The position numbers and the translations under genes were made by a program. A model generated the notes under the pieces. It was not told where the DNA came from, made no database searches, and worked only from the letters and a program-made list of their open reading frames with translations. A DNA stretch of 22,823 nt from an uncultured bacterium (GTDB lineage Bacteria; Bacillota; Clostridia; Peptostreptococcales; Anaerovoracaceae), in contig CAJMLH010000036.1 of the NCBI GenBank assembly GCA_905214195.1, forward strand, positions 1 to 22,823, written 5' to 3'. How positions within the stretch are numbered: the first letter of the stretch is position 1; the number at the start of each line of letters is the position of its first letter. Below are positions 15,372 to 22,483 of the stretch, piece after piece.

Positions 15372-17015
15372 TTACAATGTCCAAATATATTCTATTAAAG
15401 CTTTAGTAACATCAGGAACAACCTTAAGCAGACTTTCTTTGTTTACTCTTTCGATGTACTGATGATAATTTCTTCCTATAGGACCGTATATTACTCCCGG
15501 TATTGCAACATCCTCTATAGCTTCAAAGTCCATATTGTAGTCGTCTCCCCAGAGAGGTGTGTTAGCCGAGTACTTGACATAGTCAAACGGTGAAGTTATA
15601 CAGCCGTAGCTCAAGTCGGAAATACCCATGAAAAAGTTTTCAAAGCCCATCTTCTGACCGTATTCTTTTTCAGATAAATCTTTTACAAACTCATATGCCT
15701 TGCTTCCGAAATTTTCCTTTCCTTTAACCATATTGCTGTGAGTAGGAGGATAGTACGGAGGAGCAAAGCCTAAAAGCACAAGCGGATACTGAATATCGGC
15801 ATAATCAAGCACTGCTTCCATCATATCTATAGTTGCGCTCGGATAATTCGACTCGCCTGTATTAACCTTTGCAATAATTCTATCGTAGGCTTCCTTGTAG
15901 AATTTATCAAAAGCAGCCTCATCCTTGGCTTTTGCTTCTTTGCAAAGTTCTGTGAAAGACATTACGCAAGGTTCATAATATATCTTATCCATGGTTTCAG
16001 CCTTGTTCATTGTCTTGTACTGCTGATACTCGTTATTAAGCTTTTCAACTTGATGTTCAAATGCCTCTTTTGATATTTTCTTTAATTTGTTTAATATTTC
16101 TTCCGGAGTCATTCCGAAATTAAGAGCCGTAAAGTATCCGTAAGCCCTGTGAGGTATGGATACATCATAGCCTTTTTTCATGTCACGCATATTGCCCCAT
16201 GTAGGCGGTACGGAGGCTTCATCTCCGTAAATTTCCGAAAAGTCAAGCGACCCGTTGGTTTTAAGATATATTTCCGCCAAAACTCCAAGAGCAGAGAATC
16301 CCTCGTAACAGTGACCCATATGGCCTTTTTTGCCCTGTACGATTATAGCCGGCATTATCTTGCCTACTGTTCCGAGAGACATTATCTGAAGCTCTCCCTT
16401 GTCTGCCGTCGGCTCCGGATCTATAAAAAGTTTATATGTAAGTCCGTATTTTTCTTTAAATTGTTTGAGAATTGTTATCCCGTTTCTCATTCCTGCGGAG
16501 TACGATTCTTCATCGGGAACCGGCATAAACATTATGCTTCCCTGAAGAGTTCCGTCAAGCGCCTGCTTGGCATACTGTTCAAACAAAGCTGCATGTATGG
16601 CAAGTCCGCCTTTCATGTCCGCAACGCCTCTTCCCCAAATCCATTCTCCTGATTCAAGGTCAGCTTTTGCCATATCGTCAAGCGGCATATCTTTCAGCAT
16701 TTCTTCTAACTTTTCGCCTACTTCATATGCCCAAGGCTCTGCCTTGCCGTATTCTTCTGTGGAAACCACATCGAAGTGTCCACTAAGCAGTACTGTATCC
16801 GTTGTCTTACCTCTAAGTAATGCATACGGTACTTTTCTTCCGTAAGGATCGTTTGGGATTTCATAAAGTCCGGTATCCTCAGGGTGTTTTTCAAAATAAG
16901 GAAGTCCTTTAAAAAAGTCTGCAAACCATTCTGCCGGCTTAACTTCTTCATAAGAACAGCTTACGCTTTTCATGGCAACCAATGTCTTTAAAATTTCAAG
17001 TATTCTTTCTTCCAT
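15372..17015 (-). CDS. RocB-like M20 metallopeptidase, third copy
   Basis: The 547-residue protein is the third long M20 hydrolase of the block. The zinc-site motifs are GHFDVV (H80, D82), GRGVADMKGG (D133) and PDEESYSAG (E169/E170). The PYFEKHPE segment at 39-46 and the C-terminal HQYIERV motif align with the other two copies. Between them lies the family's large insertion with the region PPYYPPTHS. It diverges from the other two more than they do from each other. AGGGAG precedes the ATG. A near-consensus sigma-A promoter lies upstream with a leader of about 85 nt, so unlike the copy at 7205-8866 this one appears to use the housekeeping sigma factor. The substrate is unknown. Confidence 0.9.
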   Translation of the reverse strand: MEERILEILKTLVAMKSVSCSYEEVKPAEWFADFFKGLPYFEKHPEDTGLYEIPNDPYGRKVPYALLRGKTTDTVLLSGHFDVVSTEEYGKAEPWAYEVGEKLEEMLKDMPLDDMAKADLESGEWIWGRGVADMKGGLAIHAALFEQYAKQALDGTLQGSIMFMPVPDEESYSAGMRNGITILKQFKEKYGLTYKLFIDPEPTADKGELQIMSLGTVGKIMPAIIVQGKKGHMGHCYEGFSALGVLAEIYLKTNGSLDFSEIYGDEASVPPTWGNMRDMKKGYDVSIPHRAYGYFTALNFGMTPEEILNKLKKISKEAFEHQVEKLNNEYQQYKTMNKAETMDKIYYEPCVMSFTELCKEAKAKDEAAFDKFYKEAYDRIIAKVNTGESNYPSATIDMMEAVLDYADIQYPLVLLGFAPPYYPPTHSNMVKGKENFGSKAYEFVKDLSEKEYGQKMGFENFFMGISDLSYGCITSPFDYVKYSANTPLWGDDYNMDFEAIEDVAIPGVIYGPIGRNYHQYIERVNKESLLKVVPDVTKALIEYIWTL

Positions 17016-17059
17016 GATTATCTCCCTTGCATTTAGTGATTATAGACGAGCTTCTCACC

Positions 17060-17071
17060 ATCTGTACAGAT
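17060..17071. repeat. 12-bp palindrome in the leader of the third RocB-like gene
   Basis: ATCTGTACAGAT is a perfect palindrome, enclosed by a CGAGC/GCTCG pair about 15-20 bases away on each side. It lies downstream of the predicted start of transcription, so it could be an operator for a dimeric repressor or the top of an RNA hairpin. Confidence 0.5.
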
Positions 17072-17107
17072 AAAATTCTGCTCGATTTTCAAGCAAGTCT
17101 TTTTTTA

Positions 17108-17136
17108 AGTTTACTATTTTGTGAGTATATTGTCAA
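17108..17136 (-). promoter_or_regulatory. Sigma-A promoter of the third RocB-like gene
   Basis: On the minus strand TTGACA (17136-17131) is a perfect -35 box, spaced 17 bp from TAAACT (17113-17108). Transcription would begin near 17101, leaving a leader of about 85 nt. Confidence 0.75.
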
Positions 17137-17183
17137 ATACTTTGGAGGTTAAAATCAGTGTATGCTCTGCGAAAAAAAACTCG

Positions 17184-17432
17184 CTATAAATTCACCTTTT
17201 CTTCTATTTCTTCCACCAATCTTTCAAGGTCTTTAAATTTCATGCTTTGAGCGCTGTCTCCACGGTTGAAAGCATATATGGCATCGTCAAGTTTTTCCAT
17301 CATTTTAAGGAGTTCTTCCTCTTCTTCGTTGTCATATAATTCTCCGTTGTAGACAGCCATAAATGAAGCATTTTCCATTATCTGCTCAAAAATCCTGTTT
17401 CTTCTTTCTGTTATCTTATCAATATCCATCAT
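17184..17432 (-). CDS. Small acidic helical protein, unknown
   Basis: I do not recognise the family. The 82-residue protein is strongly acidic and Met/Glu-rich with a NEEEEELLKMMEKLDD segment near 45-60. It is predicted to be almost wholly helical, perhaps a short coiled-coil hairpin. It has no signal peptide, membrane segment or cysteine. GGTGGAG lies about nine bases before the ATG at 17432. It starts 17 nt after the GNAT gene ends, so the two are probably co-transcribed. No terminator hairpin is visible after it. Confidence 0.7.
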   Translation of the reverse strand: MMDIDKITERRNRIFEQIMENASFMAVYNGELYDNEEEEELLKMMEKLDDAIYAFNRGDSAQSMKFKDLERLVEEIEEKVNL

Positions 17433-17448
17433 TTAAATTCGCTCCACC

Positions 17449-17988
17449 TTACTTTCCGTCTTTAAAATTGTCTTGAAAAACACCTTTTTCTTTCAATTCA
17501 CGATATTCGCCTATCAGCATCGAAAACTGCATCTGGTCTAAAATTCCTCGCTCGGTTTTGTGGTGTTGACGCAATATTCCGTCTATATGAAACCCAAGAG
17601 ACTCGTAGAGATTTCGTCCTACCTTGTTATCTGTATATGCTTCCAACCATACTTTGTTCATGTTCAAATCCTCAAAGGCATATTTTATGAGAGCATTCAT
17701 GGTCTCTCTTCCGTAGCCTGAGCCTTTCTCACTGAAAGCTATTCGCTTGATTTCAAACCACCGGGAATCAAAATCCAAATTTATTATAACATCGCCGATT
17801 ATATCACAATTTTCACGCTTTTTAACTGCCAGGGTAAGAACATTAGGGTCTTTCAATTCTTCACGATGTTCTTCTATAGTGTTGGTCCATGTGAACTTAC
17901 AGTTTTCAGGGGCATGTTCAATTTCCATGAGTTTAGGCAATTCTTCTGCTGTGAATTTTTCCAGGAATAATCTTTTTGTCGTCAGCAT
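17449..17988 (-). CDS. GNAT acetyltransferase, RimJ/RimL type
   Basis: The 179-residue protein is a GNAT-fold N-acetyltransferase that uses acetyl-CoA, of the group that modifies ribosomal proteins or small amines. It begins with the typical LTTKRLFLEKFTAEEL and has the acetyl-CoA loop as GSGYGRETMNALIKYAF near the middle. The following segment KVWLEAYTDNKVGRNLYESLGF is the usual end of the fold. The ATG at 17988 is preceded by GGGAGGG at seven bases; a TTG at 18006 keeps the frame but lacks a good site. It lies downstream of a terminator for the homoserine dehydrogenase, and its own promoter is not evident. The acceptor molecule is unknown. Confidence 0.87.
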   Translation of the reverse strand: MLTTKRLFLEKFTAEELPKLMEIEHAPENCKFTWTNTIEEHREELKDPNVLTLAVKKRENCDIIGDVIINLDFDSRWFEIKRIAFSEKGSGYGRETMNALIKYAFEDLNMNKVWLEAYTDNKVGRNLYESLGFHIDGILRQHHKTERGILDQMQFSMLIGEYRELKEKGVFQDNFKDGK

Positions 17989-18022
17989 ATTTATCCCTCC
18001 CTGCAATATTTCTATGACAAAA

Positions 18023-18047
18023 CTCCCGAACCTTATGGTTTCGGGAG
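18023..18047 (-). terminator. Terminator of the homoserine dehydrogenase unit
   Basis: CTCCCGAACC (18023-18032) and GGTTTCGGGAG (18037-18047) form a strong stem with one bulge and a four-base loop. On the minus strand it is followed by TTTTGTC, nine bases after the dehydrogenase stop. Confidence 0.85.
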
Positions 18048-18056
18048 CTCAGTTTG

Positions 18057-19091
18057 CTATTTAATCGTATCCAAAACTCTTACCATATCTATAAACACTC
18101 CGTAGCCCGTCTGAGTAGTCTCAAGACCGTATTGAAGCATCGTCAGCTTGCCCATTAAGTCGGTATATACCGAAAGTACCGCCACAAGATTTTCATCTGC
18201 AAAAACATCATTTGCCGGAACTTCCGCAGGGGCTACTTTTCCTATTACTTTGCCGTTTTCGTCTTTTGTGCCGCTACACAAAAGCTTTATCACATTTCCT
18301 CTTTCCTGTGCCGCCTTGATATCTTCTTCGGTAACATCCTCTATACCTGTTCTGTCAACCATATCAGGAGTTATACCGGCATCCATAAGTACATTGAGAA
18401 GAACGGTCAACTTGGCTGTTGCATCCCATCCTTTGGTGTCCATTGATACATCGGCTTCCATAAACCCTTGCTCTCTGCCTGCCCTTAGAATTTCATCCAT
18501 AGGAACACCCTTAGTCATCTCCTTTAAGATGTAGTTGGTAGTTGCATTGAATATTCCCTCGACTTTATCTATCTTACAATATTGCAAACAGTTGTCAGCC
18601 ATATTAAACACAGGAGTACCTGCCATTACCGTTGTTTCAAAGAAGAAGCATACACCTTTTTCCTTTGCCAGATCTCTAAGTTCTCTGTAGTACCATGCAA
18701 GCGGTCCTTTGTTGGCTGAAACTGCATGTTTTCCTCTCTGAAGAGCCTTTCTTATGTGGTCTGCCGCCGGAAGACCGGTTTCTATATTAAGCGGCGTCAG
18801 TTCAAGAACAACATCATAGTCCACTGTCTCGACTACTTCCATAGAGTTCATTGTGCTGTATAATGGAGAATTTCTGTCAAAATGTCCCTCTTCCTCAAGC
18901 TGTCTTGTTGCCTCTGTCAAATCAATTCCGTCCATGCAATACAGCGCACCTCTTGAACCTGTTGTAATAGCCACTACTTTTACATCATATCCTGTCTTTT
19001 GCAGTATTTCATCGTGAGTCCGGTTCAAAATTCTCGCAAAAGCCTTGCCTGCGATACCATATCCAAGCATCGCCACCGAAAACTGTTTCAT
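18057..19091 (-). CDS. Homoserine dehydrogenase, short form without ACT domain
   Basis: The 344-residue protein is a homoserine dehydrogenase-type oxidoreductase, which reduces aspartate semialdehyde to homoserine on the way to threonine and methionine. The N-terminal Rossmann motif is MLGYGIAGKAF. The SANKGPLA segment holds the conserved catalytic-region Lys, and TTVMAGTPVF follows. The substrate loop reads FNATTNYIL, where most homologues have N-G-TTNY. The DTKGWDATAKL segment carries the acid residues of the active site. The regulatory ACT domain common in longer forms is absent. It begins seven bases after the NimA-like gene stops, with its ribosome binding site inside that gene's end, so the two are one operon. 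The variant loop and the flavin-protein partner leave room for a related but different substrate. Confidence 0.85.
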   Translation of the reverse strand: MKQFSVAMLGYGIAGKAFARILNRTHDEILQKTGYDVKVVAITTGSRGALYCMDGIDLTEATRQLEEEGHFDRNSPLYSTMNSMEVVETVDYDVVLELTPLNIETGLPAADHIRKALQRGKHAVSANKGPLAWYYRELRDLAKEKGVCFFFETTVMAGTPVFNMADNCLQYCKIDKVEGIFNATTNYILKEMTKGVPMDEILRAGREQGFMEADVSMDTKGWDATAKLTVLLNVLMDAGITPDMVDRTGIEDVTEEDIKAAQERGNVIKLLCSGTKDENGKVIGKVAPAEVPANDVFADENLVAVLSVYTDLMGKLTMLQYGLETTQTGYGVFIDMVRVLDTIK

Positions 19092-19098
19092 TTCTCAC

Positions 19099-19587
19099 CT
19101 ATCCTCTCTCTTTAACCAGTTCCAACGCTTCTTTGGCAGAGATATGTTCTATATCGACACATATCACTGAAGCTCTTTTAGCATCGTTATTCATAACTTC
19201 TTCGTATCTATCCATATCGGCAGCACTGAATTTCTCACAAATTGCCCTGAATGCAACATTAAATTCATCTTCGTCTTTAACAACATACGCTTTTCCGAAA
19301 ACTTGAGCACTGCGGAAATATGTTGTAAATTCTCTTGATACCACATCGTCCTTGTCTATGAAAGAAAAAGAAACTTTAGGGTTTTCTGTGATAGCATCTA
19401 TCTTATGTCCTGCTTTTGCACTGTGGAAATATATCTTATCTCCGAGCAATACAGTATTTACAGGAACTGTATAAGGATAACCATCATCCCCGATAACTCC
19501 CATAATACCGACTTTTGCACGCTCAATTATTGTGCGTGCTTCTTCTTCAGTAAGCTGCTGCTTTGTTCTGCGCATCTGTCTAAACAT
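19099..19587 (-). CDS. Pyridoxamine 5'-phosphate oxidase-family flavoprotein, NimA-like
   Basis: The 162-residue protein has the split-barrel flavin-binding fold. The start FRQMRRTKQQL is typical of the NimA-like branch, and GYPYTVPVN (about 36-44) and YFHSAKAGHKIDAI (about 53-66) form the FMN/substrate strands. Members bind FMN, heme or related cofactors; Nim proteins are linked to nitroimidazole reduction, but most members have no proven substrate. GAGGTG lies five bases before the ATG. It is the first gene of a two-gene unit with the homoserine dehydrogenase and has a near-consensus promoter 36-64 bp upstream. The name should not be taken as a resistance prediction. Confidence 0.88.
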   Translation of the reverse strand: MFRQMRRTKQQLTEEEARTIIERAKVGIMGVIGDDGYPYTVPVNTVLLGDKIYFHSAKAGHKIDAITENPKVSFSFIDKDDVVSREFTTYFRSAQVFGKAYVVKDEDEFNVAFRAICEKFSAADMDRYEEVMNNDAKRASVICVDIEHISAKEALELVKERG

Positions 19588-19622
19588 GTTGTCACCTCAT
19601 TCTGTATGCACTGTTTTCTTTT

Positions 19623-19651
19623 ATCATACCACCTGAAAAAAACCAAGTCAA
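19623..19651 (-). promoter_or_regulatory. Sigma-A promoter of the NimA-like / homoserine dehydrogenase unit
   Basis: On the minus strand TTGACT (19651-19646) and TATGAT (19628-19623) are 17 bp apart, and a TGG just before the -10 box gives an extended -10. The start of transcription would be near 19616, about 30 nt before the ATG. Confidence 0.8.
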
Positions 19652-19708
19652 CGCAATTTCTCCGGCTCATTTTCAGTAATAAAACTCTTTTGTAAATACA
19701 CAAAAATT

Positions 19709-19751
19709 CAGGCTGTCATATTAACGAAGTAATCGCTGATTTGACAGCCTG
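19709..19751 (-). terminator. Terminator of the cysteine-rich gene
   Basis: CAGGCTGTCA (19709-19718) and TGACAGCCTG (19742-19751) pair perfectly around a 23-base loop. On the minus strand the stem is followed by AATTTTTG. It lies about 55 nt after the stop of the DUF305-type gene. Confidence 0.75.
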
Positions 19752-19805
19752 TGTTAAGCCGATATAGGTGTTTTTCTGTTTTTTATGAGTAAAAATCAAA
19801 GGTGT

Positions 19806-20378
19806 CTATAAGCAGCAAATACATCCCATCAGTTCTTCCATGCGGCAAATGTCTCTTTCTCCCCTATCGATAATCTTCTTCAGTATAGGACAAAGTTCCT
19901 CACATATACAGTAACACATGGCTGTGCGTGCCATTTCAACAGCTCCTCTGTTATGAGGTATCATTGCTCGCATAAAGTTACAATCAAGATTGCTGTTTAG
20001 CTTTATACAGTTCATTTCTTTGAACATCTTTTTCATAATCATATTTACTCTGCGATTGTATTCGCATAAGTCCTTGCAGCAATTTTTCACATTGTCACAG
20101 CAGCAAACAGCGTTCCGGAGATTTTCTATTTCTTCTGTCTGTTCTGTTAACATATTCTGAGCCATATTGGCAAGCCTGTTGTTTTCTGTGTACTCAAGGA
20201 TATTTTCTGTTAGATTGATTGCCGCCTGATGATGAGGCACCATCTGTCTTATAAAAAATCCCGATATGCTTTCATCTTTACATGCACAAATCATTTCGCA
20301 TATCATGGTTTCAAGTGTGTTAATATAATATACCGCATATTCTCTCGCATCACAATTTCTCATACATTTACCTGTCAT
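19806..20378 (-). CDS. Cysteine-rich tandem DUF305-type protein
   Basis: The 190-residue protein has two copies of a DUF305-like helical motif: FIRQMVPHHQAAI (42-54) and FMRAMIPHNRGAV (135-147). DUF305 proteins have a ferritin-like helical fold with a conserved M-x-P-H-H motif, and some are linked to copper or other metals. This one carries 21 cysteines (11%), including CCC at 92-94, CC at 100-101, CxCxC at 155-159 and CxCC at 186-189. There is no signal peptide, so it should sit in the reducing cytosol, where so many thiols suit metal binding. GAGGAGG lies eight bases before the ATG. It appears to be a single-gene unit with its own terminator. Metal storage or detoxification is inferred, not shown. 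Confidence 0.8.
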   Translation of the reverse strand: MTGKCMRNCDAREYAVYYINTLETMICEMICACKDESISGFFIRQMVPHHQAAINLTENILEYTENNRLANMAQNMLTEQTEEIENLRNAVCCCDNVKNCCKDLCEYNRRVNMIMKKMFKEMNCIKLNSNLDCNFMRAMIPHNRGAVEMARTAMCYCICEELCPILKKIIDRGERDICRMEELMGCICCL

Positions 20379-20626
20379 CTAAAATTCCTCCTCACATCAT
20401 GATATGAAATAACTTCAACACATGATACTCCCATTTATATTTATTAAAAGACAAGGTTAACAGTTATGGATTTAAGAATGGTAATTTTACTGCCAATGCA
20501 AAATTGCTTTCACTGACGACAACTTAAAGGATTTTATTTATGAGCTAAAAAAGTCTTGCAAAAGCCATTACTTTGTGGTAAATTAGTTAAGGTATTGATT
20601 TTAAGTTTCAATATTTATATTATTTT
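20379..20626. other. Intergenic region between divergent cysteine-rich gene and tRNA-Ser
   Basis: These 248 bases hold the ribosome binding site of the cysteine-rich gene at the left and the tRNA promoter at the right. I see no clear promoter for the minus-strand gene and no supported coding sequence. Confidence 0.5.
20556..20584 (+). promoter_or_regulatory. Promoter of tRNA-Ser
   Basis: TTGCAA (20556-20561) and TAAATT (20579-20584) are 17 bp apart on the plus strand, with TGG directly before the -10 box. The tRNA begins about 42 bp after it. Confidence 0.6.
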
Positions 20627-20714
20627 GGAGGATTGACCGAGTGGCTAAGGAGCTTGATTGGAAATCAAGTAAGGTGTAACAGCCCCGTGGGTTCGAGTCC
20701 CATGTCCTCCGCCA
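20627..20714 (+). tRNA. tRNA-Ser (anticodon GGA)
   Basis: The acceptor stem GGAGGAT pairs with GTCCTCC with one wobble pair. The anticodon stem-loop shows TTGA-TTGGAAA-TCAA with GGA at the anticodon, reading UCC and UCU. The long variable arm is of class II, as expected for serine, and the T arm contains GGGTTCGAGTCCC. Discriminator G and the CCA end are encoded. The 88-nt length includes CCA. Confidence 0.97.
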
Positions 20715-20720
20715 GAATTC

Positions 20721-20747
20721 AGAGACCTGAACAAGGTCTCTTTTTTA
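20721..20747 (+). terminator. Terminator of tRNA-Ser
   Basis: AGAGACCT (20721-20728) and AGGTCTCT (20734-20741) pair around a five-base loop, followed by a run of T. It starts seven bases after the tRNA. The minus strand lacks a matching T-run. Confidence 0.92.
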
Positions 20748-20795
20748 TGCGTGTCGTGAACCGGTCTCATCCACATTTTAGGCAAAAACTTTGCT

Positions 20796-21809
20796 CTATC
20801 TATCAAAAAACATGATTTTTTCGTGGGGAATTTCTATATAAATTTCATTATTAACAGCTTCCCGTCTTTCTTCAATCCTTGCAGTCATCATTCGCCCCGC
20901 TAAACTTTTAAACCTGATTATAAGTCCATTCATATCCTCAATGACCATCTCAGGTCTTACTTTGATAAAATCATTTCCACATTTTGGGTTCTCAACAAAA
21001 ACCTTTATATCCTCGCTCTTTAAGGCTGCATATCGGCACGATTGTCCCTGAGGCGGTCTGACAGTTATACCCCAGTCTTCTGCAACATAATTGCCTTTTG
21101 CATCTGCTTTAACAAGAGAAATATTCTCGCACCCTGTAAGCCGTGCCGCCGCAACTGAATTGGGTCTTTCAAATAAATCTTTTTTATCCTGAATCCCGGA
21201 TATTTCGCCGGATCCCATTACTGCAATCCGCTCCGCCATCCTGTATATTTCTCCCATATCATGGGAAACTATCAGTGCCTGACCGCCAAGCTCCTCTGCC
21301 GCTGTCAGTATCTCTGCTTCCAGCTCAGACTTAAGATAACTGTCAACGGCACTTAAGGGTTCATCAAACATTATCAAATCAGGAGAAGCTGCCAGCATTC
21401 TTGCTATTGCTGTACGCTGTTTTTCTCCGCCCGAAAGACGATCCGGATACATATTCTCCTTTCCGGACAAATAGAACTTCTTTATATATTCTTCTGCTCT
21501 CCGGCTGCCTCCACAAGCGATATTTTCCATGACAGTCATATGAGGAAACAAAGCATAATCTTGAAAAAGGTATCCTACCCGTCTCTTTCTGACAGGCAAA
21601 TTTATCCCTGCTTCGGAATCAAATAAAACCCTTTCTCCAAGCCTTATTACTCCCTTATCAGGTTTTTCTATACCTGCTATACATTTTAAGGTCATGGTTT
21701 TGCCGCATCCCGACGAACCAAGGAGAGCAAATATTTCGCAGTCGGTTTCAAAATTCACTTTAAGATTAAAATCCTCAAGTTTCTTTTCTATATCCACATA
21801 AAGTTTCAT
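20796..21809 (-). CDS. modC: Molybdate ABC transporter ATP-binding protein
   Basis: The 337-residue protein is the ATPase of a molybdate importer, attached to the inner face of the membrane through ModB. Walker A is GSSGCGKT (31-38). The Q-loop FQDYALFPH, the signature LSGGEKQRTAIAR and Walker B LIMFDEPLSAVD follow in order, then the switch His in IVSHD. The C-terminal third (about 225-337) is a TOBE/MOP-like regulatory domain of the kind that binds oxyanion. Its ATG overlaps the modB stop (ATGA), with GGAG inside the modB end. It is the last gene of the operon and faces the tRNA-Ser gene; no terminator for this strand is visible in the 80 bp between. Tungstate or sulfate as substrate cannot be excluded. 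Confidence 0.92.
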   Translation of the reverse strand: MKLYVDIEKKLEDFNLKVNFETDCEIFALLGSSGCGKTMTLKCIAGIEKPDKGVIRLGERVLFDSEAGINLPVRKRRVGYLFQDYALFPHMTVMENIACGGSRRAEEYIKKFYLSGKENMYPDRLSGGEKQRTAIARMLAASPDLIMFDEPLSAVDSYLKSELEAEILTAAEELGGQALIVSHDMGEIYRMAERIAVMGSGEISGIQDKKDLFERPNSVAAARLTGCENISLVKADAKGNYVAEDWGITVRPPQGQSCRYAALKSEDIKVFVENPKCGNDFIKVRPEMVIEDMNGLIIRFKSLAGRMMTARIEERREAVNNEIYIEIPHEKIMFFDR

Positions 21810-22483
21810 CTGCTCACTCCGCTTCTTTTATACATACGCTCGTTCCAAAGGTTCATAAGTAAGATTATCACAAAGGGTATTGCCAAAACAATAAAGACCC
21901 AGACATAAGCAGCCTCACGATTACCGCCCTGCATAGCCGTATAAATAGCTATGGACATGGTCTGCGTCTTTCCCGGAATGTTTCCGGCAACCATCATGGT
22001 AGCACCGAATTCGCCCAAGGCTCGTGCAAATGAAAGTAATGAACCGGCCGCTATTCCCGGTCGTGCCATAGGAATCATTATTCTGAAAAAAATACGGCTT
22101 TCCGACATTCCTAAAGTCCTCGCCGCAGCAATTATGTTCTTGTCTATCTGCTCAAATGCTCCCCGAACAGTTCTGTACATTATGGGAAGCGACACTGCCA
22201 CAGCTGCAACAACTGCCCCCTGCCATGTGAAAAGTACATTCATCCCAATATTGGCGAGGAATTTCCCGGCAAAGCCGTCCTTTCCAAAAGCTAAGAGCAG
22301 GAAAAATCCCACAACAGTCGGAGGAAGCACCATAGGCAGGGAAAGCAAAACATCTGCAATGTTTCTTCCTCTTTTGAGTCTTCCGATAAGCCATGCCGCC
22401 GCTATGCCCATGGCAAAAGTTATAATTGTGGCCGTAACCGATACTTTAAGAGACACAAACAAAGGTGAAAAATCATTCATCAT
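21806..22483 (-). CDS. modB: Molybdate ABC transporter permease
   Basis: The 225-residue protein is the membrane channel of the molybdate importer. It has about five to six hydrophobic segments. LLSLPMVLPPTVVGFFLLL (about 46-64) is characteristic of ModB, and the coupling loop AARTLGMSESRIFFRI with the later ALGEFGATMMVAG shows the ABC-permease EAA motif. It starts in an ATGA overlap with the modA stop and ends in an ATGA overlap with modC, so all three are translationally linked. The two possible ATG codons at 22483 and 22480 differ by one residue. Confidence 0.95.
   Translation of the reverse strand: MMNDFSPLFVSLKVSVTATIITFAMGIAAAWLIGRLKRGRNIADVLLSLPMVLPPTVVGFFLLLAFGKDGFAGKFLANIGMNVLFTWQGAVVAAVAVSLPIMYRTVRGAFEQIDKNIIAAARTLGMSESRIFFRIMIPMARPGIAAGSLLSFARALGEFGATMMVAGNIPGKTQTMSIAIYTAMQGGNREAAYVWVFIVLAIPFVIILLMNLWNERMYKRSGVSR

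Noticed and set aside
20466..20516. A 16-codon open frame starting ATGGATTTAAG before the tRNA
   Set aside because: Too short and without a proper ribosome binding site; nothing suggests translation.
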